From Aestuariivita sp. (GTDB lineage: Bacteria; Pseudomonadota; Alphaproteobacteria; Rhodobacterales; Rhodobacteraceae), in the NCBI RefSeq assembly GCF_021404545.1, contig NZ_JAAWWD010000037.1, forward strand, positions 1 through 64,000: 64,000 nt of DNA, in the 5' to 3' direction. Position 1 is the stretch's first letter. Each line of letters starts with the position of its first letter. The notes beneath the pieces are model-generated. The model saw only the letters and a program-made list of their open reading frames with translations. It made no database searches and was not told where the DNA came from. Position numbers and translations under genes: made by a program. Positions 1 to 8,517 of this stretch are shown one piece after another.

Positions 1-50
1 CCGAGGCAAACGTCTACGCGGCCCTGGAAAGAGCAAACATGGCCGCGTAA
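1..50 (+). CDS. 3' end of an unidentified CDS (partial)
   Basis: An open frame enters the window from the left and stops at TAA 48-50. The visible tail reads EANVYAALERANMAA, an amphipathic helix-like C-terminus. Only about 15 codons are present, so no family can be assigned. It would converge on the oxidase gene that ends at 319. Inference only; a short open frame at a window edge can occur by chance. Confidence 0.35.
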   Translation, partial: EANVYAALERANMAA

Positions 51-318
51 CTAAGATCAATCAGCCTCCGGCAAACCCGGCGCGGTTCACACCATATTCA
101 GGTCTCATACCGATAATGACGTTCAAGACACCCGGCGGCACCCCGGCCTTCAACGCCAATTCCGCGAGGCGCAGAACCGTGAGGAAGTCTGTTCGGTCGG
201 TTTCACACTCGCCGAATTGCCCGTGGCCAGTGTCGCGGGCCTGTCTTCCAGGGCCTTATCAGTATCTTGTGGCGTTCAGGGCCGCCTCCGACCGGGTTAC
301 GGTCTGAGAACACAGGCA
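51..318. other. Intergenic region, no gene supported
   Basis: This stretch lies between the end of the left-edge frame and the 3' end of the minus-strand oxidase. The 63-aa plus-strand ORF inside it (116-307) is rich in Arg, Ser and Pro, has no Shine-Dalgarno and resembles no family. No clear terminator was seen. Confidence 0.5.
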
Positions 319-1653
319 TCAAAGCCCCAGCTGGTCAAGCAGGCGCAGGCGTAGGATTTCCGCCTCCACAGCCAGGGTGCGCGCGAATGAAAAGGGCAGG
401 GGCGCGACGGGTGTCACCGGGAAATCAAGATCCTTCGGCGGGGTGCCCGATGCCCAGCGGGCCAGGACGCGACCCATCGCAGTCGCAATCGCCACGCCGC
501 GCCCGTTATATCCCAGCCCCGCCATCAACCCCGGAGCGATCTCATGCAGATGTGGGTAATGATCGCGCGTCAGTGCCACGAACCCGCCCCAGGCATGCTG
601 CCACTCCACTCCCGAGAGCTGCGGAAAAAGCTGTGATGTGACGGCCTTGAGACGTGCGATCTGGCGCCGGGTGGAGCCGTCATTATAGGTGCCGCGCCCG
701 CCCATCACAAAACGTCCCTCGGCGTCGAGGCGAAAGTAGAGCAGCAGCCGCCGCGCATCCGACAATGCATGCCGGTCCGGCAGGATAGACGCGCGCAGGT
801 TGTCCGAGAGCGGCGCCGTAGCGACCTGCACCGAACGGACGGGCAGAACCGACCTTCCCAAGGGACGCTCCAGATCGCCGGAATAGGCATTGGTGCAGAT
901 CAGAACGGTGTCGGCGCCAAGTACCCCCCGGACGGTTTTCAGGCGATAGCGCGCGCCGTCTCGGTCGATGGCGTCAACAGGGGACTGCCCATGGATCACA
1001 GCGCCCGCCCGGCCCGCAGCATCTGCCAGCCCCAGCGCATAGTTCAGCGGGTGCAGATTGCCGCCACGCCGGTCGATCAGCCCGCCGAGATAGGTGTCGG
1101 TCCCGGTGATCCGGGTGATGGCCGCACGGTCCAGAGCATCGACCGGCGCGCCCAGCGTGTGCCAATCCTCCGCCAGTGCATGCAGATCGCGCAGCGTCTT
1201 TTCGGTATGGGCCGCGCGGATCCAGCCGGGTCGCACCGCATCGCAGGCGATCTGGTGCGTATCGATCAGCGCAAAGACCAGATCGGCCGCATCGCCTGCC
1301 ATCTCGGCCATGCGCCTGCCCTGTTCGGGGCCGAACTTGGCCATGATCCCGCTGGGCCCGTCCTTGAGCCCTGGGTTGATCTGTCCGCCATTGCGACCCG
1401 AGGCACCCCACCCCGGTTGCTCGGCCTCCAGAAGCGTCACGCGCACCCCAGCTTCGGCCAGGTGCAGCGCCGCCGACAGCCCGGTATACCCGCCGCCGAT
1501 CACTGCCACATCCGTGTTCTGGACGCCGGTCAGGGCCGGATAGTCCGGTATCCGATTGGCCGTCGCCGCCCAAAGACTGTTGGCGATCACGGGGCGTTCA
1601 TTCGGGATCACAGGGCTGGCCCCAATGCGTTGCGGGCATGGGTCGCTGAGCAT
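319..1653 (-). CDS. FAD-dependent oxidoreductase, DAO family (PuuB/OrdL-like)
   Basis: Family knowledge: these flavoproteins oxidise secondary or primary amines such as gamma-glutamylputrescine or N-methyl amino acids to an imine, passing electrons to O2. Seen: an N-terminal dinucleotide-binding motif VIGGGYTGLSAALHLAEAG (about residues 51-69), the PuuB/OrdL signature GASGRNGGQINPG (about 83-95), and a C-terminal GLGYNGRGVAIAT motif that caps the FAD site. At about 444 aa it is full length. The track starts at a TTG (1662); ATG 1653 is preferred, though its Shine-Dalgarno is poorly spaced and a more internal start is possible. It lies near a second amine oxidase, a bicupin and a polyamine-type transporter, which favours an amine-catabolic role. 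Substrate unknown. Confidence 0.88.
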   Translation of the reverse strand: MLSDPCPQRIGASPVIPNERPVIANSLWAATANRIPDYPALTGVQNTDVAVIGGGYTGLSAALHLAEAGVRVTLLEAEQPGWGASGRNGGQINPGLKDGPSGIMAKFGPEQGRRMAEMAGDAADLVFALIDTHQIACDAVRPGWIRAAHTEKTLRDLHALAEDWHTLGAPVDALDRAAITRITGTDTYLGGLIDRRGGNLHPLNYALGLADAAGRAGAVIHGQSPVDAIDRDGARYRLKTVRGVLGADTVLICTNAYSGDLERPLGRSVLPVRSVQVATAPLSDNLRASILPDRHALSDARRLLLYFRLDAEGRFVMGGRGTYNDGSTRRQIARLKAVTSQLFPQLSGVEWQHAWGGFVALTRDHYPHLHEIAPGLMAGLGYNGRGVAIATAMGRVLARWASGTPPKDLDFPVTPVAPLPFSFARTLAVEAEILRLRLLDQLGL

Positions 1654-2019
1654 ACTCCCCAAAGCGGGGGCGTCACAAAATACCCCATCCTCTCAAGCAG
1701 CTTTATCTTATATCCCAGATCATGCGCGCGCGGTTGGCCGCGGCCTGGGCGCCCTTTGCCGCGGATTTGGTCGCTGCGGATCCGGCGGTGTCTGCCGGGC
1801 CGGCCAGGACATGCCAGCCCGACTGCGATTTCGCGACCGACACGGAGCGCGACAAAGGGGGTCTCACGATGACCGCATTTCCCGACCAGGCGCAGGCCTG
1901 CGCCGCAGGGTCCGTGATCAAGGCCCAAGCGCAGCCTATGGCGCGGTTGCATCGCAAGGTCTGTGCCATGGTCCATGACGCGGTCTTCACTTTTGGGGAC
2001 GACTAGGTGTCGAACCGGG
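1654..2019. other. Intergenic stretch with unconvincing small ORFs
   Basis: These 366 bp lie between two minus-strand flavoprotein genes. Small ORFs are open on both strands (plus 1722-2006; minus 1703-1990). The plus one has an internal ATG at 1869 preceded by AAAGGGGG, giving 45 aa (MTAFPDQAQACAAG...), but I recognise no family and length and composition are compatible with chance in GC-rich DNA. It should also contain the promoter of the 319-1653 gene. Confidence 0.3.
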
Positions 2020-3351
2020 TCACGCCAGCGCCTTGGCCATGGCCTTGGCTGTCTTCTTGCCGCTTTTATAGGCGCCATTGACCAGGGCCGAGACACTGCC
2101 GCCCATCGCCTCGCCCGCGAAGAAGAGGCTGTTGCCCACCGGTTCGGCCAGCGCTTTGCGCGCGGAAATCGCACCCGGACGCGGTGCGCCATAGGCCCCC
2201 AATGTCAGAGGGTTTTCGGCCCAATCGGTCGCAAACCCCTTGACGAAATGCTTGCGCGTATCGCTGCCCAGCAGTCGCACCAGCTCTCCCAATGCGTAAT
2301 CGACCACCGCGTCTGAGCCTTGCGCTGACAGCTCCCAGCCGAACCGACCGCCGATATTGCCAAAGAGGTAATCGTGGCCGCAGGGCCAGGCAACAAAGTA
2401 ACAGGCTTCTCCCGCCTTGTCCTCGGGGATACGGTACGTCACCCAATTGTTTTCGGCCAGACCCAGCCGTGCGCCGTCGAACATCATCGGCACCTTCATC
2501 AATAGGCCCATGGGAATGTCGCTGATCGCTTGTTGTTTCGTCGTGGGCAGTTCAGGTGTGAAACGGATCTTGCCTGCTGCCAGCACCCCGGTCGAGACGG
2601 TGACGAGGCAGGCTTTGGCCCGGATCGTCCCGGCGGAGGTTTCCACAGCGACGCCGGGGCCGGAATGATCAATCGCCGTGACGGTGGTACCCAGCGATAC
2701 GGGCAAGCCCTCGGCCAGCGTGGCCACGACAGCGCCCAGCCCTTCCTTGACTAGATAGCTTGGCTGGTCCTCAGCGGAATCCCAGTAATCGGCGGTCGAG
2801 ACGCCGTCGAAATCCACCCCGTAATCCATCGCACCCATCCAGGACTGCACGGTTGCGGAATAGGGCATGTCGGGCACCACGGTGGAGGCGGCGACGTCCT
2901 TGCCCGCCTTGCCCGCGCGCGACAGCGCGCGCTCTACCGCGCTCCAGGCGCGGTCATAGGCGGCCCATTCCGCGTCGTTGGCCGGATTGCCATCCAGATC
3001 GAAAAGATCCGATCCGGCAGAGGTGTGGTTGACCATGGTAAACCCGCCTGCCTTGCCGATCTGCGTAAAGGGGTTGTTGTTCGATCCCGATATCCACGAG
3101 CAGCCATGATCGACCGGCTGACCCAATGTGGCGCTTTCGGTATAGGCGCGCCCGCCGATATGGTCCGCCGCTTCGACGATCACAAAGGAGATCCCCCGTT
3201 TCTGAAGCTCTCTGCCGGCCGACATGCCTGCCGCACCTGCGCCAATGATCACGACATCGGGATTTGTGGGAAGGGGTTGTGCCATGAGGGGGTTTGCTCC
3301 TGCGATTGCCAGCCCGGCCAGTACCGCGCGGCGTCCGATTTCATGTGCCAT
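2020..3351 (-). CDS. Flavin monoamine oxidase family protein with Tat-like leader
   Basis: Predicted FAD-dependent amine oxidase of the monoamine/polyamine/L-amino-acid oxidase superfamily. Seen in the 443-aa product: an N-terminal GRRAVLAGLAIAG segment followed by an AQ signal-cleavage-like site, suggesting export of the folded holoenzyme by Tat; the Rossmann motif VVIIGAGAAGMSAGREL (about 34-50); the second FAD motif IGGRAYT (about 64-70); and near the C-terminus LFFAGEAMGG, the usual flavin-contacting segment. A start at ATG 3351 gives the leader. It lies 3 bp downstream of the bicupin gene on the same strand, so the two are probably one transcript. The exact substrate (polyamine, monoamine or amino acid) cannot be told from the sequence. 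Confidence 0.88.
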   Translation of the reverse strand: MAHEIGRRAVLAGLAIAGANPLMAQPLPTNPDVVIIGAGAAGMSAGRELQKRGISFVIVEAADHIGGRAYTESATLGQPVDHGCSWISGSNNNPFTQIGKAGGFTMVNHTSAGSDLFDLDGNPANDAEWAAYDRAWSAVERALSRAGKAGKDVAASTVVPDMPYSATVQSWMGAMDYGVDFDGVSTADYWDSAEDQPSYLVKEGLGAVVATLAEGLPVSLGTTVTAIDHSGPGVAVETSAGTIRAKACLVTVSTGVLAAGKIRFTPELPTTKQQAISDIPMGLLMKVPMMFDGARLGLAENNWVTYRIPEDKAGEACYFVAWPCGHDYLFGNIGGRFGWELSAQGSDAVVDYALGELVRLLGSDTRKHFVKGFATDWAENPLTLGAYGAPRPGAISARKALAEPVGNSLFFAGEAMGGSVSALVNGAYKSGKKTAKAMAKALA

Positions 3352-3354
3352 GAT

Positions 3355-4113
3355 TTATCCTCCGGGTCGGATGTTGGGATCGAGGGCTGCATAGTACTTC
3401 TTGAGGTATGTCGGGACGGTCCAGGCACAGACCGTGCCTGCGGGGATGAAAAAGATATCGCCTTTTGCAAAGTGATGGGCGGTGCCATCGGCATCCGTGA
3501 GGGTCACCTCACCTTCCAGAACCTGCGCGAACTCGTGCCAGGGGAACGGTTCGGCCGGGGTGTCCATCGTCTGGGTATCCCAGCAGCCTACCTCGAAATT
3601 GCCGTGGTCATTCTCGAAAAAGATCTTCTCACGCTGCGGCGTGCTGGTGTCGGGCAAAAGATCGTCATCCGTCAGCACGCAATCGGGGTCGAGCGCCTGA
3701 ACACCGCCCTCGGCACTCAGACCTTCGGGGATGTCGGCACGCGGATCCATGTAGGTGATGTAGAACTTCTTGAGATAGCCGTCCTGTTTCCAACTGACCG
3801 GGACGCCATTGCGAAAGATCACGCTTTGCCCCTTGGTCGCGGACACGCCACCGCCGTTCTCGTCCAGCATCTTGAACGATCCATCCAGTACCAGAATGAA
3901 TTCATCGCCCGGATAAGGGCCGAACGCCTCCTGCATGGTGGTGGTGTCCCACACACCTGCGCTCATCCCCAGTTCCTTGTCCTCAAAGTAGACATGCACG
4001 TTCTGCTCGGAGGGCATCGTGTGGAAATCGTCCGGATCCAGCGTCATCCGCTCCAGACCGGCGGGGCCGTCGAGCTCAAATCGAATGATGCGATGGTCGG
4101 TGGTCATAATCAT
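3355..4113 (-). CDS. Bicupin (DUF861/EutQ-like cupin) protein
   Basis: A 252-aa protein made of two cupin-like halves. The C-terminal half (about 165-240) carries EFAQVLEGEVTLTDADG and GDIFFIPAGTVCAW, the two classical cupin_3 (DUF861) strand motifs. The N-terminal half (about 50-130) has a diverged copy (EFILVLDGSFKMLDENG, GQSVIFRNGVPVSW). Both halves end in a YLKK(F/Y)Y motif, pointing to internal duplication. Most metal-binding His positions of catalytic cupins are not evident, so a binding or sensor role is as likely as catalysis. It is the first gene of the minus-strand unit with the amine oxidase and lies divergent from the transporter operon across a shared 293-bp promoter region. Function unknown, presumably in amine metabolism. 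Confidence 0.8.
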   Translation of the reverse strand: MIMTTDHRIIRFELDGPAGLERMTLDPDDFHTMPSEQNVHVYFEDKELGMSAGVWDTTTMQEAFGPYPGDEFILVLDGSFKMLDENGGGVSATKGQSVIFRNGVPVSWKQDGYLKKFYITYMDPRADIPEGLSAEGGVQALDPDCVLTDDDLLPDTSTPQREKIFFENDHGNFEVGCWDTQTMDTPAEPFPWHEFAQVLEGEVTLTDADGTAHHFAKGDIFFIPAGTVCAWTVPTYLKKYYAALDPNIRPGG

Positions 4114-4242
4114 GTCTTCCCTGATGGCGCGGTCGCTTTGGGTCGATTGCGGGTCTTGATGCCCGGTTTTTCATCGCATGCGCGATTTGCGGATGGTGGC
4201 TTGGCAAAAGACTTGACTCGATTCGCGCATCGTTTCAATGAT

Positions 4243-4256
4243 TGAATGATCATTCA
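4243..4256. promoter_or_regulatory. Perfect 14-bp palindrome, candidate TetR operator
   Basis: TGAATGATCATTCA is a perfect inverted repeat in the divergent promoter region between the bicupin gene (minus) and the binding-protein gene (plus). A TTGACT hexamer at 4213-4218 lies upstream in plus orientation, so the palindrome would overlap the -10 region of a plus promoter. The likely binder is the BetI-like TetR protein encoded at 8518 at the end of the same transporter operon; this pairing is inference. Confidence 0.55.
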
Positions 4257-4406
4257 GTGGATCGGTTGTCACCATAAGTCTGTCGCCGCCGCGAATTCGG
4301 GCAGCACGGACATCACGCAAAAAACGACACCCGTCCCAGCGATCCGAAGACGCCCCGTCCGGGCCAACACGGGCGGGTGCCAAACCAACAGGGGAGACTG
4401 ACACTC

Positions 4407-5531
4407 ATGGATGTTGTCGATCAACTAGGCGCGGTGCGCGAAGGCAAGCTGAGCCGCCGCAAATTCACAAAAGGGCTGCTTGCTGCCGGTGTGGCGATGG
4501 CCACAATGCCTGCCACCTCGCGCCGCGCGATGGCGTCGGTGGACGATGAGGCCACGTTCTTTACCTGGGGTGGCTACGACATCCCCGAGCTGTTCCAGCC
4601 CTATGAGGCCAAGCACGGCACCCCTCCGAATTTCGCGATCTTCGGCGGCTCGGAAGAGGCGCTGACCAAGATGCGCGGCGGCTTTGTCGTCGACGTGGCC
4701 CATCCGTGCAACTCTGGCATGCCGCGCTGGGTGCAGTCGGGGCTCTTTCAACCCATCGAGACATCGCGCCTGTCGAACTGGGCCGATGTGATGCCCGAAC
4801 TGGTGGCGCTGCCCGGCAACGATGCCGAGGGCGGCAATGTCTGGATGGCGCCGTTCGATTGGGGCCAGACCTCTGTCACCTACCGCACCGACCTCTATGA
4901 ACTGGAGGGCGAGGAAAGCTGGGACATGCTCTGGGACAAGCGCTATGCGGGTCGGCTTGGTTCGCTGGCGTCGGGCGGCGATGCCTGGTGGTGCGGCGCG
5001 ATCAAGGCCGGTGTCGCGATGGAAGATATCGCCACCGAAGAGGCGTTCACCAAAATCGCCGCCGTGATGCGGGAGCAGCGCCCGCTGATCCGCGTCTATA
5101 CCGATGACACCACCACGCTGGAGCAGGCTCTGTCTTCTGGTGAGATGGCCGCTGCGATGACCTGGAACAGCTCGGCCGTGCTGCTGCAATCCGAAGGTGT
5201 GCCGGTGAAGTTCGCACGGCCCAAGGAGGGTGCGCTGACCTGGGTGTGCGGGGTGATGGTGCATAAGGATGCGCCCAATCTGGACCGCGCCTATGACGTG
5301 ATCGATTCGCTTCTCAGCGTCGAATCGGGCCAGTTCATGATCAATGACTATGGCTATGGCCACTCCAACCGAAAATCCTTTGATGCCTTCAACGAAGAAA
5401 CTTTGGCGGGTCTGGGCTTGTCCAAAAACCCGCAAGAGATCCTCGAAGCGGGTCACATGCAGCGCCCGCAGACCCAAGAATGGGAAACCCGCATGAACGA
5501 GACGTTCGAGCAGATCAAGGCCGGGTTCTGA
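4407..5531 (+). CDS. ABC transporter substrate-binding protein (PotD/spermidine-putrescine type), Tat-exported
   Basis: Periplasmic solute receptor of a polyamine-type ABC importer, 374 aa. The start at ATG 4407 is chosen because GGGGAGA sits about 10 nt upstream and it places a twin-arginine signal correctly: SRRKFTKGLLAAGVA near residues 16-30, with cleavage likely after RRAMA. The mature part begins with FFTWGGYDIPELFQPYEAKHG, the typical N-terminal lobe of PotD-like proteins, and later has TWNSSAVLLQSEGVPVKF and NPQEILEAGH as in the family. It is followed by a stem-loop and then two permeases and an ATPase on the same strand. Ligand inferred as a polyamine, amino-acid derivative or other amine; binding residues cannot be assigned by eye. 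Confidence 0.9.
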   Translation: MDVVDQLGAVREGKLSRRKFTKGLLAAGVAMATMPATSRRAMASVDDEATFFTWGGYDIPELFQPYEAKHGTPPNFAIFGGSEEALTKMRGGFVVDVAHPCNSGMPRWVQSGLFQPIETSRLSNWADVMPELVALPGNDAEGGNVWMAPFDWGQTSVTYRTDLYELEGEESWDMLWDKRYAGRLGSLASGGDAWWCGAIKAGVAMEDIATEEAFTKIAAVMREQRPLIRVYTDDTTTLEQALSSGEMAAAMTWNSSAVLLQSEGVPVKFARPKEGALTWVCGVMVHKDAPNLDRAYDVIDSLLSVESGQFMINDYGYGHSNRKSFDAFNEETLAGLGLSKNPQEILEAGHMQRPQTQEWETRMNETFEQIKAGF

Positions 5532-5547
5532 ACTGACCGATCCTCGG

Positions 5548-5576
5548 CCCGCCAGACATCTCTGGCGGGCTTTTTC
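5548..5576 (+). terminator. Intra-operon stem-loop with T-run after the binding-protein gene
   Basis: CCCGCCAGA-CATC-TCTGGCGGG followed by CTTTTTC: a 9-bp perfect stem, 4-nt loop and U-tract, as in an intrinsic terminator. It lies 17 bp after the binding-protein stop and before the first permease. Known pattern: such partial terminators lower membrane-component expression relative to the abundant binding protein. Confidence 0.8.
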
Positions 5577-5604
5577 GATCCTTCATTGTCAAAGTGAACC
5601 CTGG

Positions 5605-6543
5605 ATGGCCGACACGTCCCTGTCCCAGACCGAAGCGCGATCCGCGCCCGCCGCCCCGCCTAGGGTCGGGCGGATCGCCGGCATTCTGCATCGCAACGAA
5701 ACGCTGCGTGGCTATCTGTTGATGTCGCCCACCATGCTGATCATGACGATCGGCATTCTGGTGCCGTTCCTGATCCTGCTGGTGATGAGCTTCTGGACCC
5801 GCGAAGGGTTTGGCTTCGACACGACGCTGACCGCCCACAATTATACCCGCGTCTGGAACGAGCCGATCTTTGGCGCGCTTTTGCAGCGGTCGTTCTGGAT
5901 CTCGGGCGTGGCGACGGTGGTCACGGTGGCGCTGTGCTATCCGATGGCCTACTATGTCGCCTTCCACGTCCACAGAAACAAGATGATGTGGATCATCCTG
6001 ATGACGCTGCCCTTCTGGACCAGCTATCTGCTGCGCGTTTTCGCGTGGAAAGTGATCCTGGGCTATCAGGGCGTGATCAATTCCGGTCTGATGAGTGTGG
6101 GCGTTATCGAGGCGCCGCTGGAGTTCCTGCTGTATTCCCAAACAGCGGTGATCATCACGCTGGCCCATGCCTGGGCGGCCTTCGCGATCCTGCCGCTTTA
6201 TGTCTCGCTGGAAAAGATCGACAAATCGCTTTTGGAGGCCGCGACCGATCTGGGTGACGGCCCCATGGCACGGTTCTTCCGGATCACGCTGCCGCTGTCG
6301 ATGCCGGGCATCATCGCGGCCACCTTCCTGATCTTTATCCCCACAACGGGAGATTACATCACTCCCGCGCTGCTGGGCGGGCCCGACGGGGCGATGATCG
6401 GCAATTTCATCCAGCTCCAATTCGGCGCGATCAACAACTGGCCCATGGGGGCGACCCTGTCGATCGTGCTAATGCTGTGGATCTCGGCCATCGCGCTGGT
6501 GTTTCTGTTCGTCACCCGCAAGGCACAGGAGCGCATCGCATGA
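5605..6543 (+). CDS. ABC transporter permease (PotB-type)
   Basis: Inner-membrane permease subunit, 312 aa. Seen: an N-terminal cytoplasmic extension of about 30 residues, a first membrane segment (LMSPTMLIMTIGILVPFLILLV), and further hydrophobic segments giving about six transmembrane helices. The cytoplasmic EAA loop reads EAATDLGDGPMARFFRITLPLSMPGI (about 211-236), which docks on the ATPase. The stop overlaps the next permease start by 4 nt (ATGA), so the two are translationally coupled. It would form a heterodimer with the 6540-7349 product. Confidence 0.92.
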   Translation: MADTSLSQTEARSAPAAPPRVGRIAGILHRNETLRGYLLMSPTMLIMTIGILVPFLILLVMSFWTREGFGFDTTLTAHNYTRVWNEPIFGALLQRSFWISGVATVVTVALCYPMAYYVAFHVHRNKMMWIILMTLPFWTSYLLRVFAWKVILGYQGVINSGLMSVGVIEAPLEFLLYSQTAVIITLAHAWAAFAILPLYVSLEKIDKSLLEAATDLGDGPMARFFRITLPLSMPGIIAATFLIFIPTTGDYITPALLGGPDGAMIGNFIQLQFGAINNWPMGATLSIVLMLWISAIALVFLFVTRKAQERIA

Positions 6544-7349
6544 GCGATCAGGGCACCTATATCAAGCGGCCGAACCGGCCCTTGCAGATCTATGCGATGG
6601 TCTTTTTGTTCGTGCTCTATCTGCCGATCCTGTTCATTCCGATGTTCAGCTTCAACGACTCGATCTATGTGCGCTTCCCGCTCCAGGGTTTCACCTTCCA
6701 GTGGTACGGCGAGTTGTGGAACCGGCAGCCGGTGTGGAACGCGCTGTGGAACAGTGTGAAGGTCGGCGCCGTCGTAGCGGTCATCTCTACGATCTTAGGC
6801 GTTGTGGCGGCGCGTGCGATCACGCGCTATCGGATGCCGGGCAAAAGCGCGCTGGTGACCTTTATCATGATGCCGCTGGTGATTCCCGGTATCATCTTCG
6901 GGGTGGCCCTTCTGGTGTTGATGAGCCGGATGGGCGTGCCCCTGTCGCTTTATACCGTGACGCTGGGCCATCTGATCGTGTGCCTGCCGTTTGCGGTGGC
7001 CACGCTCCTGCCCCGATTCGAGGGGTTCGATCCCTCGATGGAGGAAGCCTCGGCCGATCTGGGGGAGAACGGCTGGTGGACCTTCTGGCGCGTGACCTTC
7101 CCGATGGTGATGCCAGGGGTGGTGGCAAGCCTCTTGTTGACCTTCACCATCTCGTTTGACGAGTTCATCATGGCGTTCTTCCTGACCGGGACCGATCCGA
7201 CGCTGCCGATGTATATCTGGGGTCAACTGCGCTTCCCGCAGGAATTTCCATCGGTTCTGGCGCTGTCCTCGCTGATCCTGTTCGTTTCCTTCATTCTGGT
7301 CTTTGTCGCGCAGTGGATCGGGCGACTGGGGCTGGACAAAGACACATGA
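6540..7349 (+). CDS. ABC transporter permease (PotC-type)
   Basis: Second inner-membrane permease, 269 aa. The start is ATG 6540, overlapping the previous stop as ATGA, rather than the upstream track start at 6477. Seen: a first hydrophobic segment (YAMVFLFVLYLPILFIPMF), several further membrane helices, and an EAA motif SADLGENGWWTFWRVTFPMVMPG. Size and order match PotC of spermidine/putrescine importers. It is followed after 19 bp by the ATPase gene. Confidence 0.92.
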   Translation: MSDQGTYIKRPNRPLQIYAMVFLFVLYLPILFIPMFSFNDSIYVRFPLQGFTFQWYGELWNRQPVWNALWNSVKVGAVVAVISTILGVVAARAITRYRMPGKSALVTFIMMPLVIPGIIFGVALLVLMSRMGVPLSLYTVTLGHLIVCLPFAVATLLPRFEGFDPSMEEASADLGENGWWTFWRVTFPMVMPGVVASLLLTFTISFDEFIMAFFLTGTDPTLPMYIWGQLRFPQEFPSVLALSSLILFVSFILVFVAQWIGRLGLDKDT

Positions 7350-7368
7350 AAAAGGGGGCGGTTCCGAC

Positions 7369-8484
7369 ATGACCACGTCTGACGGTTTCATTTCGATCCG
7401 ACACGTCAACAAGTTCTTTGGCAGTTTTCAGGCCATTGAAGACGTGTCGATGAACATCGGACAGGGGGAGTTCTTTTCCCTGCTGGGCGCCTCGGGCTGT
7501 GGCAAGACCACGCTTTTGCGGATGCTGGCTGGGTTTGAGAGCACCTCGTCGGGGGAGATCTATATCGACGGGCAGCCAACATCGGACGTGCCGCCGCATC
7601 ACCGCCCCGTCAATATGGTGTTCCAGAGCTATGCGATCTTTCCGCATCTGAATGTGCGCGACAACATCGCCTATGGGCTGCGCAAACAAAAACTTCCCAA
7701 GGCCAAGCGCGACGAGATGGTCGAGGAGATGCTTGAGCTGATCAAGCTGCCCGGCTATGGCCAGCGCAAGGCGACCGAGCTTTCGGGCGGTCAGCGCCAG
7801 CGCATCGCGCTGGCCCGCGCGCTGATCCTGCGGCCCAAGGTGCTTTTGCTGGATGAACCGCTGGGCGCGCTCGACAAGCAATTGCGCGAACAGATGCAAC
7901 TGGAACTGCGCGCGCTGCAACGCCAGGTGGGCATCACCTTTGTCTTTGTCACCCATGATCAGGAAGAGGCGCTGACGCTCTCGGATCGCATCGCTGTGAT
8001 GTCGGGCGGCAAGGTGTTGCAGGTCGACACGCCCGCCGGGCTTTATGAGACGCCAAAGACCCGTGAGGTCGCGAGTTTTATCGGCAACATGAACTTTTTC
8101 CAGGGCACCGTGCGCCGCAACGGCGCGGCGATGGGCGCGGTCGAGACCGAGGGGCTGGGCCATATCCCGGTGCCGCTGGATCAGTTGACCAAACCCGATG
8201 GCGCGCCCGTGCAGGTGGCCCTGCGCCCGGAGAAATTCGAACTCTCGCCGACGAGACCCGAAGGCGCCCTGCACGCGGTCGAAGGCCGGTTGAGCAATGC
8301 CGCCTATCTGGGCGAGCGCAGCCATTACTATGTCAGTATCGCGGGCAAGGACCAGCCGATCGCGGTCTCGACCCAAAACCTGGGCCGGATGACCGGGGCG
8401 CCCGATATCTCGGGCGATGCGCCGATGTGGCTCTCCTGGGCGCCGGAAGCGATTGTGATTTTGGATGCGGACGAAACGGGCTAA
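7369..8484 (+). CDS. ABC transporter ATP-binding protein (PotA-type)
   Basis: Cytoplasmic ATPase of the importer, 371 aa. The start is ATG 7369, preceded by AAAAAGGGGG; the track's upstream start (7303) is inside the permease. Motifs in order: Walker A GASGCGKTT (about 41-49), Q-loop in MVFQSYAIFPHL, ABC signature LSGGQRQRIALARAL, Walker B VLLLDEPLGALD, and the switch His in VFVTHDQEEALTLSD. A C-terminal TOBE-like region (about 240-360) containing VQVALRPEKFEL completes the PotA/MalK-type architecture. Co-transcribed with the permeases and followed after 33 bp by the TetR gene. Confidence 0.95.
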   Translation: MTTSDGFISIRHVNKFFGSFQAIEDVSMNIGQGEFFSLLGASGCGKTTLLRMLAGFESTSSGEIYIDGQPTSDVPPHHRPVNMVFQSYAIFPHLNVRDNIAYGLRKQKLPKAKRDEMVEEMLELIKLPGYGQRKATELSGGQRQRIALARALILRPKVLLLDEPLGALDKQLREQMQLELRALQRQVGITFVFVTHDQEEALTLSDRIAVMSGGKVLQVDTPAGLYETPKTREVASFIGNMNFFQGTVRRNGAAMGAVETEGLGHIPVPLDQLTKPDGAPVQVALRPEKFELSPTRPEGALHAVEGRLSNAAYLGERSHYYVSIAGKDQPIAVSTQNLGRMTGAPDISGDAPMWLSWAPEAIVILDADETG

Positions 8485-8517
8485 ATCCACGGTCATCGAC
8501 AGTGATCGGAAAGACAG

